The notes under the pieces: generated by a model | The model's database searches: none | What the model was told of the DNA's origin: nothing | What the model saw: only the letters and a program-made list of their open reading frames with translations | Shown: positions 1 through 11,184 of the stretch, piece by piece | Numbering within the stretch: position 1 is the first letter of the stretch | Layout of the letters: the number at the start of each line of letters is the position of its first letter | NCBI GenBank assembly: GCA_033060915.1 | Contig: CM065392.1 | Coordinates: 15,223,501 to 15,287,500, forward strand | DNA length: 64,000 nt | Direction of reading: 5' to 3' | DNA from: Euryodendron excelsum | Lineage: Eukaryota; Streptophyta; Magnoliopsida; Ericales; Pentaphylacaceae | Program-made: the position numbers and the translations under genes

Positions 1-3000
1 AAGGCAAGCAAGGCGCGCAAAATAAACAAGACATACGGTAGGCTTTCTCTTTAAATTTTCGCACTTCCCCTTTCTCTTCTCCCTCCTAACCCACTTGGGT
101 TTTCTCTATTTTAATCCCTCATCTCTTTCCCCCCCTTTCTTTGTATGCTTGAAACAAGGGGATTCCCGGTCCATGTGTAGGATTAGACTATTGGAGGGTC
201 ACCGTGTCGAGGGCTTTCTTCTAGTCTAACCGGAGACCACGTGGGTTCGGCCCCCTTGATTATGTGGTGAAGCCTTAATTTTGTATGTTCACGACCCCAA
301 ATTTGCATTGTACATATCATGATTCTTGCATTCTTCCAAAATTTATTTTCAAAGTTGTTTTCAAAATCGTTTTTAAACTTGTTTTCAAAGTTGCATCAAA
401 ATCTTCTTTTTCAAAACATGTTTTCAAAATCACAATCCTAGGGTGATTGTAGCCTTTCCATGGCTAGAGTTGCTTTAGGAAAGTGTTACATTCAAAGTGA
501 CTTTTATGATCCATATTTTCAAATCTTATTGTTTTCAAAACCACTTTCTTAAAGTGGTTCTAACCTTCTTATGGTTAGAATTGCCTTAGGAAAGTGAGAT
601 GTTTTTATACTTTCCAAAAAGTTCTCTTTTCAAAAGTCTCTTTTTCTAAAACCTCCTTTTTCAATGTGCTTTCTAAAAATTCTTCTTTCCAAAGTTCTTT
701 TAAAAAATTCCCTCCAAAAATCTATTTTTCAAACTTCTCTTTTTTAACTCCTTTCTAAAATCCCCTCCTCAAAATTCACTTTCTAAAATTACTCCCTCAA
801 TTCACTTTCCTAAAAACTCTCTCCAACAATCTTCTACCAAAATTTACTTTCCTAAAAACTCTTTCCAAAATCTTCCCTCTAGAAACTCCTCCCTAGGATT
901 TCCTTCCAAAAACTTGTTTTCAAAAAATACACTTTCCAAAAAACTATTTTCTTGATGCCCAAGTCAAGCCCTAGAACTCACGATTAAGAAACCCTAATTT
1001 TCTTTCCAAAAACATGGTTTTCAAACTTGCCTTAAAACCTAGGTCTCCAAAAAATCCCGTTTTCTACGTCAAAATTAGGTTTCTAAAAACCTCTTTTCTA
1101 TGTCAAAACTATAGTCCTCTAAATTTAGGATTTCTAAAACTTCTCCTTTCCAAATCTTTGCCCGAATCTAATCTTCCCATTTAGGAAACTACATCCAACC
1201 CTCCGTTTTTGGAAGCAAAATCAAACCTTCTCTTTTAGAAACAAAATCCAATATCTTCCTAGTCTAAATCTTTCCTAATTAAACTCCTTCCTAATCTTCC
1301 ATTTTCCTAAATCTTAAGTTTCCAAAACTTGAACATAAAAATATTTCCTTAAACATTAAACTTCCACATCTTTCCTAATTCAACCCTTTCAAATCTAAAC
1401 TTTCCAAATTTAAATTTTCAAATCTTTCTTAAACTCAAACCTTTCCCAATCTCAAGATCTTCCAAAACTCTAAAACTTTCTAAATCCTAAACTTTATAAA
1501 TTTCAAATCTTTTCAAATTTAAAATTTTCTAATTCAAAACTTTCTTAAATAAATTCTTCTAAACTTCCTAAATCTTTTCAAATCTTAAACTTTCTAAATT
1601 TCAAACCTTTCCAAATTTCAAAATTTTCTAAATTCAAAACTTTCTTATTTTCAAAACTTCCTTGTTTTCTAAAACTTTCCAATTTTCAAAACTTCCCTAT
1701 TTCAAAACATTCCAAATTCAAAACTCTCCTAAGTTGAAACTTTCCTAATTCAAAACTTTCCTAAGTTGAAACTTTCTTAATTCAAACCTTTCCTATTTCA
1801 AAACTTTCCTAATTTCAAAACCTTTTCTAATTCTGAAACCTTCCTAAAATGACACTTTCCTAATTTGAAACTTCCCTAATTCGAACCTCTCCTAAATCTA
1901 ATCTTTCCTAATCTTCCAAGTCCAACATTCGAGTCAAATCTTTCTAAATCTCAAGTCTTTCCTAAGTCTCCTATCTTTCCTAAGTCTAGGTTTCCTAAAC
2001 CTCCATCTTTCCAAAACAAGTCTAAATCTTTCTTCCAAGTTCTATCTTCCCAAATCAAAGTCTAATCTTTTCAATTCCAAAATTCTAAATTCCAATTTCC
2101 AACCTTCTATTCTAAGTTCAAATCAAATCTTCTCTCCAATCAAAATCTCTTTCTTCCAATCCAACCTTCTATTTTCAATGGGACTCTTGTCCGAACAATG
2201 ACTAACCTGATTCCTCCAAAAGGATATGTAGGCAACTCTCATATGTGCGGTCACAACTTCTTTCAAATTTCAAATTCCATAATAGTTTTCAAAGTTCTAA
2301 TTCTACAATCTTCTTCAAGTTTCCAATTCTATGTTCTATTTCCAATTTTCAAATCCAAAAATCTATTTTCAAATCTCACTTTCCAATTTCTAAAACTTTC
2401 CAATTCCAATTCTATCTTTTCAAATCTCTTCTAAAATCAAATCAAATTCTTCTTTTTAAATCTATTTCCAAATCAACTCTCTTTTATTGCACTTGCATAT
2501 CATGCATCATATTAGTTTCTTTTTAAATATTGTCTTTCAAAGTGGATAGGATTGAACAATAGTTAGTTAAAGACTCTCATAGGTGAATCTAGGGCAAATT
2601 GACATATAGGTACCAAAAGGGCGGGGTAGGGTGATGGCTTAGTACGTCTTCCCTACACGTAACCAACTTCCGAACCTAGAATCACTGATTTCAAAGATCA
2701 AAAGGAGTTATTTTCAAAAAAGGGCTAAATGTTTTCCAAAGGTTGCTAAATAACCTGCTTTCTTAAAAACCCTCTCTTAAGGAGATATTTTCAAAATCAT
2801 TTTTCAAAAACCCTAAGTGTAGTTTTCAAATTATGCTTAGTTTTTAGGTGACCTAACTCACCTTAATCAAGTTAGTTGGCAACTCCAAATCTTTTTCTAA
2901 AAAGCCCTTTGTTCAAATCTATTTTCAATTCAAACATAGTCGCACTCATTCTTCTAGGAGGGTGAGTTCTAATGAGAGAGTATAGTGTTTTTCTTGCTCG

Positions 3001-3039
3001 TGTGAGTATTCCTCGAGTGCGAAAAATCTGGGCGCGACA
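1..3039 (+). mobile_element. Giant LTR copy A, 3' portion (left end outside window)
   Basis: This is the downstream part of a long terminal repeat. Position 1 aligns with about 5099 of the complete copy at 3300-8185, and the two run in parallel to the shared end GGGCGCGACA at 3039. It contains the block rich in TTTTCAAA and TTTCCAAA words, a conserved G-containing island (2178-2258), and a conserved terminal region from about 2541 (GTGGATAGGATTG). The LTR is a retrotransposon promoter and polyadenylation unit; this part corresponds to R/U5. The bases after it (3040 on) are a tandem repeat, not a recognisable tRNA primer-binding site. It may therefore also be a solo LTR, but its left flank cannot be checked. 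Confidence 0.85.
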
Positions 3040-3299
3040 CCCGATCTTGAAAAGCTACATGTGCAGTGTTGGTCCTTGAGACCGCCCGGTCTGAGAGAGC
3101 TACCTGTGGGGTGGTGTTGGTTCCCGAGATCCCCTGATCTCAAAAAGCTACCTGTAGGGTGGTGTTGGTTCCCGAGATCACCTGGTCTTAGAGATCTACC
3201 AGATGACGGACATTCTACACTGGTGGGCTAGCAGGCATCAGAAGTGAATTATCTGGGATTTGATAAGGATTGGTCCTCGAGATCACCCGATCTCGGGAA
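3040..3299 (+). repeat. 45-48 bp tandem repeat array, left segment
   Basis: Successive units share GAAAAGCTACCTG, a GGTG or GGCG segment, and GTTCCCGAGA followed by a self-complementary core of the form GAGAC/T...GTCTC. A clear 48-bp unit begins near 3101 and again near 3149. The array is interrupted by the solo LTR at 3300-8185 and resumes at 8186. The palindromic core would let each unit form a short hairpin. There is no coding signal. It could be host satellite DNA or an internal repeat of an older element. Confidence 0.75.
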
Positions 3300-3492
3300 C
3301 GTAAGCACCCCATTTTTGACCACTTGGCAGTCTACACTCCGTCCAGACTTGTTTTTAAGTCATTGTGGGCGTATTCCAACCAAAACCAACTTTCTAAGTC
3401 CAAATCCCATTTGTCCATCGTCTCGCGGGCCTACCAGACCCAAATAGAGGCAAAATGACCAAAATGCCCTTAGGGGCATTGTCCTTTCCTTT

Positions 3493-3780
3493 CCGATTCC
3501 AATCCCACTCTCGAGACAGTTTATTCCTCGAGACGGTTTCAATCCAGGCACGTCTTCTCAGAGACGATAAGTCCCCTTTCCAACCCCACTCTCGAGACAG
3601 TTTATTTCTCTAGACGGTTCCAATCCAGGCACATCTCCTCGGAGACGATAAGTCCCCTTTCCAACCCCACTCTCGAGACAGTTTATTCCTCGAGACGATT
3701 CGAACTCAGGCACGTCTCTTCGAAGATGATAAGTTCCCTTTTCAATCCCTCTCTCGAGACAGTTTATTCCTTGAGACAGT
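3493..3780 (+). repeat. 81-bp tandem repeat inside giant LTR B
   Basis: The phrase TCGAGACAGTTTATTC starts at 3511, 3592, 3673 and 3754, an exact 81-bp period. Each unit also carries a second CGAGACGGTT-like box and a GAGACGATAAGTCCC-like box. It lies in the U3 (upstream) part of the LTR, about 1.1-1.3 kb before the TATA box, where repeated motifs often act as enhancers; that role is inferred. Confidence 0.85.
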
Positions 3781-3984
3781 CCGAGTAACGAAACTACTCA
3801 CAAAACCATTAGAGTAGCGGAAATATTCACAAATAGGTCGATATAGGGAATTGCCAACAAACCCTTGTGTCACGACGACCACCGTCAGAGTGGCGGAAAT
3901 ACTCAAAACCCAGGTCAACACCAGTGTCTATTAGCCCACTTCGGTGAAAAATGACCAAACTGCCCTTTGGACCTTTTCCGAGAC

Positions 3985-4510
3985 TTTTCGATCCAGATGA
4001 CCATTTTGCCCTTAGGCATCCGAACGCCCCGAGAACCACACCGGCTCTGGGTATCAAACCAGTAACCTCCCAAGAATACTTCTTATAGTATTCTCAATCC
4101 TCCTCTACCTTTCCGGATCATTCCGAGTCAATTCCGGCAAACTCAGTACGAAATGACTGTTTTGCCCCTGGTGGGCCGGTCACCTTTTCCGACCACACCG
4201 GCTCTGGGTATCAAACCGGTAATGTCCTGAGACTAATTTTTATAGTGTTCTCAACCTCCCCTTACCTTTCCGGATCATTCCGAGTCAGTTCTAGCAAACC
4301 TGGTGCGAAATGACCGTTTTGCCCCTAGTGGGCCGGTCTCCTTTTCCGACCACGTTGGCTCTGGGAATCAAACCGGCAACCTTTAGGAACATTCTAAATA
4401 ATGTTTCTAGATCCCAAGTCTTCTTCCGGGACAGTCCGAGTCCTTCCCGGCAGTTTCCTGGTCTGATTGACCGTTTTGCCCCTAAAGGCCCAGTCAACCT
4501 TTCCGACCCA
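3985..4510 (+). repeat. 157-bp tandem repeat inside giant LTR B
   Basis: The phrase CCGTTTTGCCCC (or a close variant) occurs at about 4001, 4157, 4314 and 4471. CCGGCTCTGG occurs at 4041, 4198 and (as TTGGCTCTGG) 4355. Both give a 157-bp period over a little more than three copies. The same phrases occur in LTR copy C around 30,600-31,250, so the expansion predates the divergence of the copies. It lies upstream of the TATA box, so it belongs to U3. Confidence 0.8.
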
Positions 4511-4823
4511 TCTTATCCTCATTTCTCAAGTCAAATACCTCCAAGACACTATTTTAAGTGTTCCTACTCTTTTCCGGCCTTCCGGGTCATTCCCGACTCC
4601 TTCAAATCATTCCCGGACTTTCCGGAGTCACTCCTAGTGAAGCCAGGCTAAAGATTGCATGGTAGTCACTAGTACAGGCGCCCAAATCTAGTCAAAGATA
4701 CGTTGCTTGCCAACCTTAAACATTTCCTAAATGGCTGGCATCACTACAAGCCAAAAAATGGCCTGACGCAGTGTAAATTTTGGCCTGGTGCCACTATAAC
4801 TGGCGCCAGTGTTGTCTAACCTC

Positions 4824-4831
4824 TATAAATA
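4824..4831 (+). promoter_or_regulatory. TATA box of giant LTR B
   Basis: TATAAATA lies in CTCTATAAATACAAAG, about 1.5 kb into the LTR. Copy C has TATAAATA in the equivalent place (31416-31423) in similar context. Transcription would start shortly downstream and read the G-poor R/U5 region. Confidence 0.65.
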
Positions 4832-6439
4832 CAAAGTCTCTTCCAGCGTTTAAAGGATCTGAAAACTCAACTTAAAATTCATATAATTCGATATACAGAG
4901 CTCAGACACTTTAGAAACCCTAGCTTCTTTAGGTTTTCCAAACCCTAGCCACCATACACTAAATCCTAGCCTCCTATACACTTCTATACACCCCCATACA
5001 CTCATACCCTAGCCTTCAACCCTCCTTTGAAGACTTGAAGAGCTGCAATCTAAAGTTTGAAGACAACTCTTGAAGATTGAAGACGAAGACCAAAGACCGA
5101 AGACAAGCAAGACGCGCAAAATAACAAGACATACGGTAGGCTCCCTATTTAAATTTTCGCATTTTCCCCCTCTCTCTTCTCTCTCCTAACCCACTTGGGT
5201 TTTCTCTATTTTAATCCCCCATATCTTTCCCCCCTTTCTTTGCATGCTTGAAACAAGGAGATTCCCGGTCCATGTGTAGGATTAGACTGTTGGACAGTCA
5301 CCGTGTCAGGGGCTTTCTTCTAGTCTAACCAGAGACCACATGGGTCCGGCCCCCTTAATTATGTGGTGAAGCCTTAGCCTTGTATGTTCACGACCCCAAA
5401 ATTACATTGTGCATATCATGATCTTGCATCTTCCAAAAACCATTTTCAAAGTTGTTTTTCAAATCGTTTTTAAACTTGTTTTCAAAATTGCATCAAAATC
5501 TCTTTTTCAAAATATGTTTTCGAAATCACAATCCTAGGGAGATTCTAGCTTTTTCATGGTTAGGATTGCTTTAGGAAAGTGTTACATTTAAAGTGACCAA
5601 TACGGTCCATATTTTCAAATCTTGTTGTTTTCAAAATTGCTTTCCTAAAGTGGTTCTAGCCTTCTTGTGGTTAGAATTGCTTTAAGAAAGTGAGAGGTTT
5701 TTACACCTTCTAAAAACTCTCTTTTCAAAAAGTCTTTCTTCCTAAAAATCTCTTTTTCAACATACCTTCCTAAAACTCTCGTCTCCAAATTTGTTTTCAA
5801 AAACTCCCTCCAAAAGTCTATTTTTCCAAACTCCCTTTTCAACTCCTTTCCAAAACGCTCTTTTCAAAGTCCACTTTCCAAAAACGTCCCCTAGGTCGCT
5901 TTCCTAGAAAAAACTCTCCCAAAAAAAAAAAAAATCCTTTCAAAAACTCTCTTTTCAAAATCTTCCTTCTAGAAACTTTCCTTTAGGAATTTACTTCTAA
6001 AATCTATGCTTCCAAAAACACACTTTTCAAAAACTCCTTCTCTCCAAAAATCTTTCCAAAAACTCTCTTTCCAAATTCACTTTCCAAAAACTCCTCCCTA
6101 GGATTCTCTTCTAAAAACCTTCGTTTCCAAAAAAATCCCTTTCCAAAAAACTCTTTCCTTAGAGCCCAAATCAAGCCCTAGAGTTAACCATTAGGAAACC
6201 CTAATTTTCTTTCCAAAAACATGGTTTTCAAACTTTGCCCCAAACCTAGGTTTCCAAAATCTCTTGTTTTCACACCCAAAACTATCAATGTTTTCAAAAC
6301 ATATTTTTTACGTCAAAACTATAATTTTCCGAATCTAGGGTTTCTAGAAACATCCCTTTCCAAATCCTTGCCAAATCCTACCTTCCCGTTTAGGAAACTA
6401 AATCCCGTCTTCCATTTTTGGAAACAAAATTAAACCTTT

Positions 6440-7330
6440 TCTTTTAGAAACCAAATCCAATTCTATCCTAATCCAACTCTTTCCTAATTCAAATCCTTCC
6501 TAAACTTCCACTTTCCTAAATCTTAAATTTCCTAAAACTTTCAAATCTTTCTTTAAACATTAAGTTTCCAAATCTTCCCTAATCCAACCCTTTCCTAATT
6601 CTACCCTCTTTTCAAATCTTAACTTTTCAAACCTAAGTTTTCAAACCTCTCCTAAATCCAAACCTTTCCTAATCTTAAGATTTTCTAAAACCCTAAAACT
6701 TTCTAAATCTTAAACTTTCTAAATTTCAAATCTTTCCAAACTCAAAACTTTCTAAATTTGAAACTTTCTGAAGTTAAATCTTTCTAAACCTAAATCTTCC
6801 CAAATTCTAAGCTTTCCAAAACTTCAAAATCTTTTCAAATCTAAAACTTTTCTAAACTCAAAACTTTCTTTCAAAACTTCCTTGTTTTCTAAACTTTCCA
6901 ATTTTCAAAACTTCCCTATTTCAAAACTTTCCAATTTTCAAAACTTTCCTAAGTTAAAACATTCCAAATTCAAAACTTTCTTAATTTGGAACTTTTCAAA
7001 AATGAAACTTTCCTAATTCGAAACTTTCCTAATTCGGACCTTTTCGAATCCGAACATTTCCTAAAATCCAATCTTTCCAAATCTTCCAAGTCCAACGTTC
7101 GAGTCAAATCTTTCTTAATCTCAAGTCTTTCCTAGGTCTCATACCTTTCCTAATTCTAGGTTTCCTAAACCTCCATCTTCCCAAAATCAAGTCTTTCCAA
7201 AATCAATCTTTCCAAAGCAAGTCCAATCTTCTCAATTTCAATTTCCAATCTCCTCTTCTAATCTCAAATCAAATTCAATTTTCAATTCAATCTCTTTCTT
7301 CCAATCCAATCTCTCTCTTCAAATCAATCT
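6440..7330 (+). repeat. G-depleted, C/T/A-only tract of giant LTR B
   Basis: Several 60-base lines contain 0-3 G residues while C is common. The tract is made of loosely repeated words such as CTTTCCTAAT, TTTCAAATC and AAAACTTTCC. The same tract is present in copy A (about 1230-2160) and copy C (about 32,480-33,360). No long ORF lies in it. The transcript of the + strand would be almost G-free and therefore poorly structured. Confidence 0.8.
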
Positions 7331-8185
7331 CTTTTCAATCGGACTTCGGTCTGAACTACGACTAACCTGATTCCCCCATAGGAATACGTAGGCAACCTTC
7401 ATAGGTGCGGTCACAACACTTTTTAAACTTTCAATTCCACCCTCATGGGTGCGGTTTCCACATTTTTCAAATCCCAAATTCCAATCTATTTTCAAAATTC
7501 CAATTTCAAAATTTCTATTTTCAAATTTCTATTTTCAAATTTTCAAACTTTCCAATTTCAATTCCATCTCTTCAAATCTATTTTCAAATCAAATCAATCT
7601 CTTTTCAAATCTATTTTTCAATTCTCTTAACTTGCACTTGCATATCATGCATCATGTTAGTTTCTTTTGAAGCAATGTTTTTCAAAGTGGATAGGATTGG
7701 CCAATAGTTAGTTGAAGACTCTCATTGGTGAATCTAGGGTAGATTGACATGTAGGTACCGAAAGGGCGGGGTAGGGTGATGGCTTAGTGCGTCTTCCCTA
7801 CACGTAACCAACCTCCGAACCTAGAATCACTGATTTCAAAGACCAAAAAGGAGTTATTTTTCAAAAAGGGCTAAATATTTTCCAAAGGTCGCCAAACAAC
7901 CTATTTTCTTTAAAAACCCTCTCTTGAAGTGGTATTTTCAAAGACCTTTTTCCAAAAACCCTAAGTGTAGTCTTCGGATTATTCCTAGTTTTTAAGTGAC
8001 CTAACTCACCTTAATCAAGTTAGGTGGCGACTCCGAATCTTTTTCAAAAGCCCTTTATTCAAATCGATTTTCAATTCAAACCTGGTCGCACTCATTCTTC
8101 TAGGAGGGTGAGTTCTAACGAGAGAGTACAACATTTTTCCCGCTTGTGTGAGTATTCCTCGAGTGCGAAAAATCTGGGCGCGACA

Positions 8186-8290
8186 GGGAAACTGCCTAGA
8201 TGGCATTGATTCTCAAGACCGTCTAGTCTCGAAAAGTTGCCTTAATGGCGTTTGTTCCCAAGACCGCCTAGTCTCGAAAAGCTACCTGGA
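8186..8290 (+). repeat. 45-bp tandem repeat array, right segment
   Basis: This continues the array of 3040-3299 across the solo LTR. Units read GAAAAGTTGCCTTAATGGCG then TTTGTTCCCAAGACCGCC and TAGTCTC, with a 45-bp period. The pre-insertion sequence can be followed from GATCTCGGGAA (3289-3299) directly into ACTGCCTAGATGG (8191 on), confirming that the LTR inserted into the array. Confidence 0.75.
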
Positions 8291-8399
8291 GTGCCTAAGG
8301 GCAATATGGTCTTTTCAGCTTCAATTGGCCCTGAAACAATCGGTTGATTGGATTGGAGTTTGAAAGAGCCTACCTGGGCTATTACGTGTTGTGATATTC

Positions 8400-11184
8400 A
8401 AAACTAGATCTAGTCGGGCAGGAGATTGCTGAATGGGCAAAAATAGAGTGCTTACATGTACACATCATATATATTTTGAGGAGTCTAAACCGGTGCGTCA
8501 AATGCAAAGACGTCTAAATCCTAACATGAAGGAAGTTATGAAAAGAGAAATACTAAAGCTTCTCGATGCGGGTATCACATACCCCATCTCTGATACAAAG
8601 TGGGTTAGTCCAACCCATGTTGTTCCTAAGAAACCTGGAGTCACGGTAATTCAAAATAAGAAAACTAAACTAGTGCCCACTAAGATTTAAACTGGGTGGT
8701 GCATGTGTATTGATTACCGTCGACTGAATGTTGTTACTAGAAAAGACTACTTCTCACTCCCATTCTTGGACCAAGTCTTAGAAAGAGTGGTAAGACGGAC
8801 CTTTTACTATTTTCTAGATGGATACTTTGGGTACAACCAAATTGAAATTGCCTTAAAAAATCAAGATAAGAGGACTTTCACATATCCTTTTGGTACTTAT
8901 GCTTACAAAAGAATGCCCTTCGGCTTGTGCAATGCACCGACCACCTTTCAAAGGTGCATGATGAGTATCTTTAGTGATATGGTAGAGAAACTTTTGGAGG
9001 ATTTCATGGATGATTTTTCTGTGTACGGAGATACCTATGAGAGTTATTTGGAACAACTCGAGAAGGTGTTAGAAAGATGTGAAGAGAGTAACCTTGTCCT
9101 AAACTAGGAAAAGTGCCACTTTATGGTGACACAAGGTATAGTGCTTGGGCACATCATGTCTAGTAAGGGGATTAAGGTAGATAAAGCCAAAATTGAACTG
9201 ATCCAGAAATCACCTACCCTTAGAACTGCGAAAGACATTCGATCTTTCCTTGGGCATGCCGGTTTCTACAGGCAACTCATAACAGGATTTAGTGTCATCT
9301 CTTATTCAATGTGCCATCTATTATCAAAAGATATTTCATTTGAATGAGCGTCTGAATGCCAAGAAGCTTTTGACAAGCTTAAAGGGTTATTGATAACTGT
9401 ACTTATCATTCGGTCACCCAATTGGTCTTTACCTTTCAAGTTAATGTGTGATGCTAGTGATTATGCTGTAGGAGCAGTTTTGGGACAAATAGTGGACAAG
9501 AAACCTTATGTTATCTATTATGCAAGCAAAACCTTGAATGAAGCCTAAATGAACTATACCACAACTGAAAAGAAACTCCTTGCTATCGTGTTTGCATTAG
9601 ATAAATTTCGGTCGTACATAGTGGGGTCATTAGTCATTATATATACTGATCATTCTACACTAAAGTACTTGCTTACCAAGCCTGATGCAAAGCCACGCCT
9701 CATCCGTTGGATTCTTTTGTTATAAGAGTTCCATATTGGGATTAAAGATAAGAAAAGGGTAGAAAATATTGTTACTGATCATTTGTCACAACTCTTTACT
9801 AATGGGGAAGCCAAAGATACTCTCCCTATCAATGAGCATTTTTCAGATGAGCATCTTTTTCAAATCCAAGCACTTTCTCAAGCAATTATTTCATGGTTCG
9901 CTGATATAGCCAACTTTTTGGCTACTGGTAAGATACCGTCACATTGGACTTACTTAGATAAACGAAAATTCTTCAAAAATGTGAGGTATTTCTTCTGGGA
10001 TGATCTGTACTTGTTCAAGTATTATCCCTATAAGATAATTCGTTAGTGTGTTCCTGATAATGAATTTCATTCTGTTATGGAGTTCTGTCACTCCTATGCT
10101 TGTAGTGGGCACTTTAGTTCAAAAAAAATGTTTGCAAAGACTTTGCAATATGGCTTATATTGGCCCATCATGTTTCGTGATGTTCAAACTTTTTGCACAT
10201 CCTGTGATAAGTGTCAATGACTTGGAAGTCTAACTAGAAGGCACATGATGCCCCTCAACCCCAGTTTTACTCTTAAGATATTTAATTGTTGGGGTATTGA
10301 TTTCATGGGACCGTTCCCTAATTCGTTTGGATTCCTTTACATCCTTGTGGCCATTGATTATATGTCTAAATGCGTGGAGGCCGTTGCTTCTCGTACCAAT
10401 GGTCACCGCTTTGTGGTCAAGTTCTTAAAGGAGAATATCTTTTCTCGCTTTGGTATACCTCGTGCTATCATTAGTGATGGTAGCACTCACTTTTGTAGTA
10501 AACCCGCTGGAATGTTAATGCAAAAATATCGGGTCATTCACAAGATTAGTACACCTTATTATCCCCAAACTAGTGGCCAACTTGAGTTAGCTAACCGGGA
10601 GATTAAGCACATTCTTGATAAAACTGTTAATCCTAACCGTCAAGACTAGTCCTTAAGGTTAGTGGATACATTCTAGGCTTATAGAACTGCTTACAAAACA
10701 GTGTTGGGTGCTTCTCCTTACAGGCTTGTGTATGGGAAATTATGTCACCTTCTGGTAGAAATTGAGCACAAAGCCTATTGAGCCATTTGCCAATTTAATG
10801 AGAACATAGATACGGTCGGTCAAACTAAGAAGCTACAACTCAATGAATTTGAGGAACTCCGAAATGATACCTATGAGAATGCAAAGATCTTTGAGACCAA
10901 GATGAAAACATTCCATGACCAGCAGCCTTCGTAAGTCTTTCCATGTCGATTAAAAAGTATTGCTTTACGATTCTTGGTTACACTTGTTTTCAAAAAATTT
11001 GAAGAGTAAGTGGTCTAGACCTTATCAGGTAAAAGATGTGTCACCACATGGAGTGGTAGAAATTGAGAATTCCAATAATGGGAATGTTTTTAAAGTCAAT
11101 GGGCAAAGACTAAAGCCCTATTTAGAGAACTTTGTAAGTTTGATTGAAAGTGTGGATCTTATGGATCCACCATTGTTTGAGTAG
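8400..11184 (+). pseudogene. Athila-lineage Ty3 retrotransposon pol relic (RT, RNase H, integrase)
   Basis: Read in one main frame, this gives a near-continuous Ty3-type polyprotein. Reverse transcriptase runs about 8433-9350 (WVSPTHVVPKK, CIDYRRLN, the MPFGLCNAPTTFQRCM motif, FMDDFSVYG active site). RNase H runs about 9350-9790 ([34 protein letters not shown]). Integrase runs about 10047-10650, with an HHCC-like segment ending CTSCDKCQ and a DDE core (GIDFMGPFP, SDGSTHF, then the E in GQLELANREIK). A C-terminal segment at 10960-11184 ends in VFKVNGQRLKPYLENF, an Athila-like ending. Gag and protease are absent. In-frame stops lie at 8688, 9105, 9345, 9546, 9723, 10044, 10218 and 10647, with more beyond, and there is a frameshift near 10,925. 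The protein copied and integrated element RNA; this copy is dead. Confidence 0.93.

Larger units (their letters stand above)
3300..8185 (+). mobile_element. Giant solo LTR copy B (4,886 bp) with 5-bp target duplication
   Basis: It starts CGTAAGCACC (the family start is TGTAAGCACC, as in copy C at 29826) and ends GCGCGACA. GGGAA flanks both sides (3295-3299 and 8186-8190), a perfect 5-bp target duplication. No internal retroelement sequence lies between, so this is a solo LTR. Inside are an 81-bp tandem repeat, a 157-bp tandem repeat, a TATA box, and about 3.3 kb of downstream sequence of which a large part is nearly free of G. A 4.9-kb LTR without coding sequence recalls LARD-type or Tat/Ogre-type Ty3 derivatives; the exact lineage is not provable from the LTR alone. 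The + orientation is inferred from the TATA box. Confidence 0.9.

Noticed and set aside
1..8185. Reading LTR copies A and B as the two LTRs of one short element with a 260-bp interior
   Set aside because: Copy B has its own perfect 5-bp duplication (GGGAA), and the 260 bp between the copies is a tandem array that continues on the other side of B. B is therefore a separate insertion.
8186..8230. A primer-binding site after giant LTR B
   Set aside because: The bases are the right-hand target duplication and the resumed tandem array, not a tRNA 3'-end complement.
10048..10233. ORF with an apparent membrane-like protein
   Set aside because: It is an out-of-frame shadow of the integrase zinc-binding segment, which reads correctly in the main pol frame through the stop at 10044.
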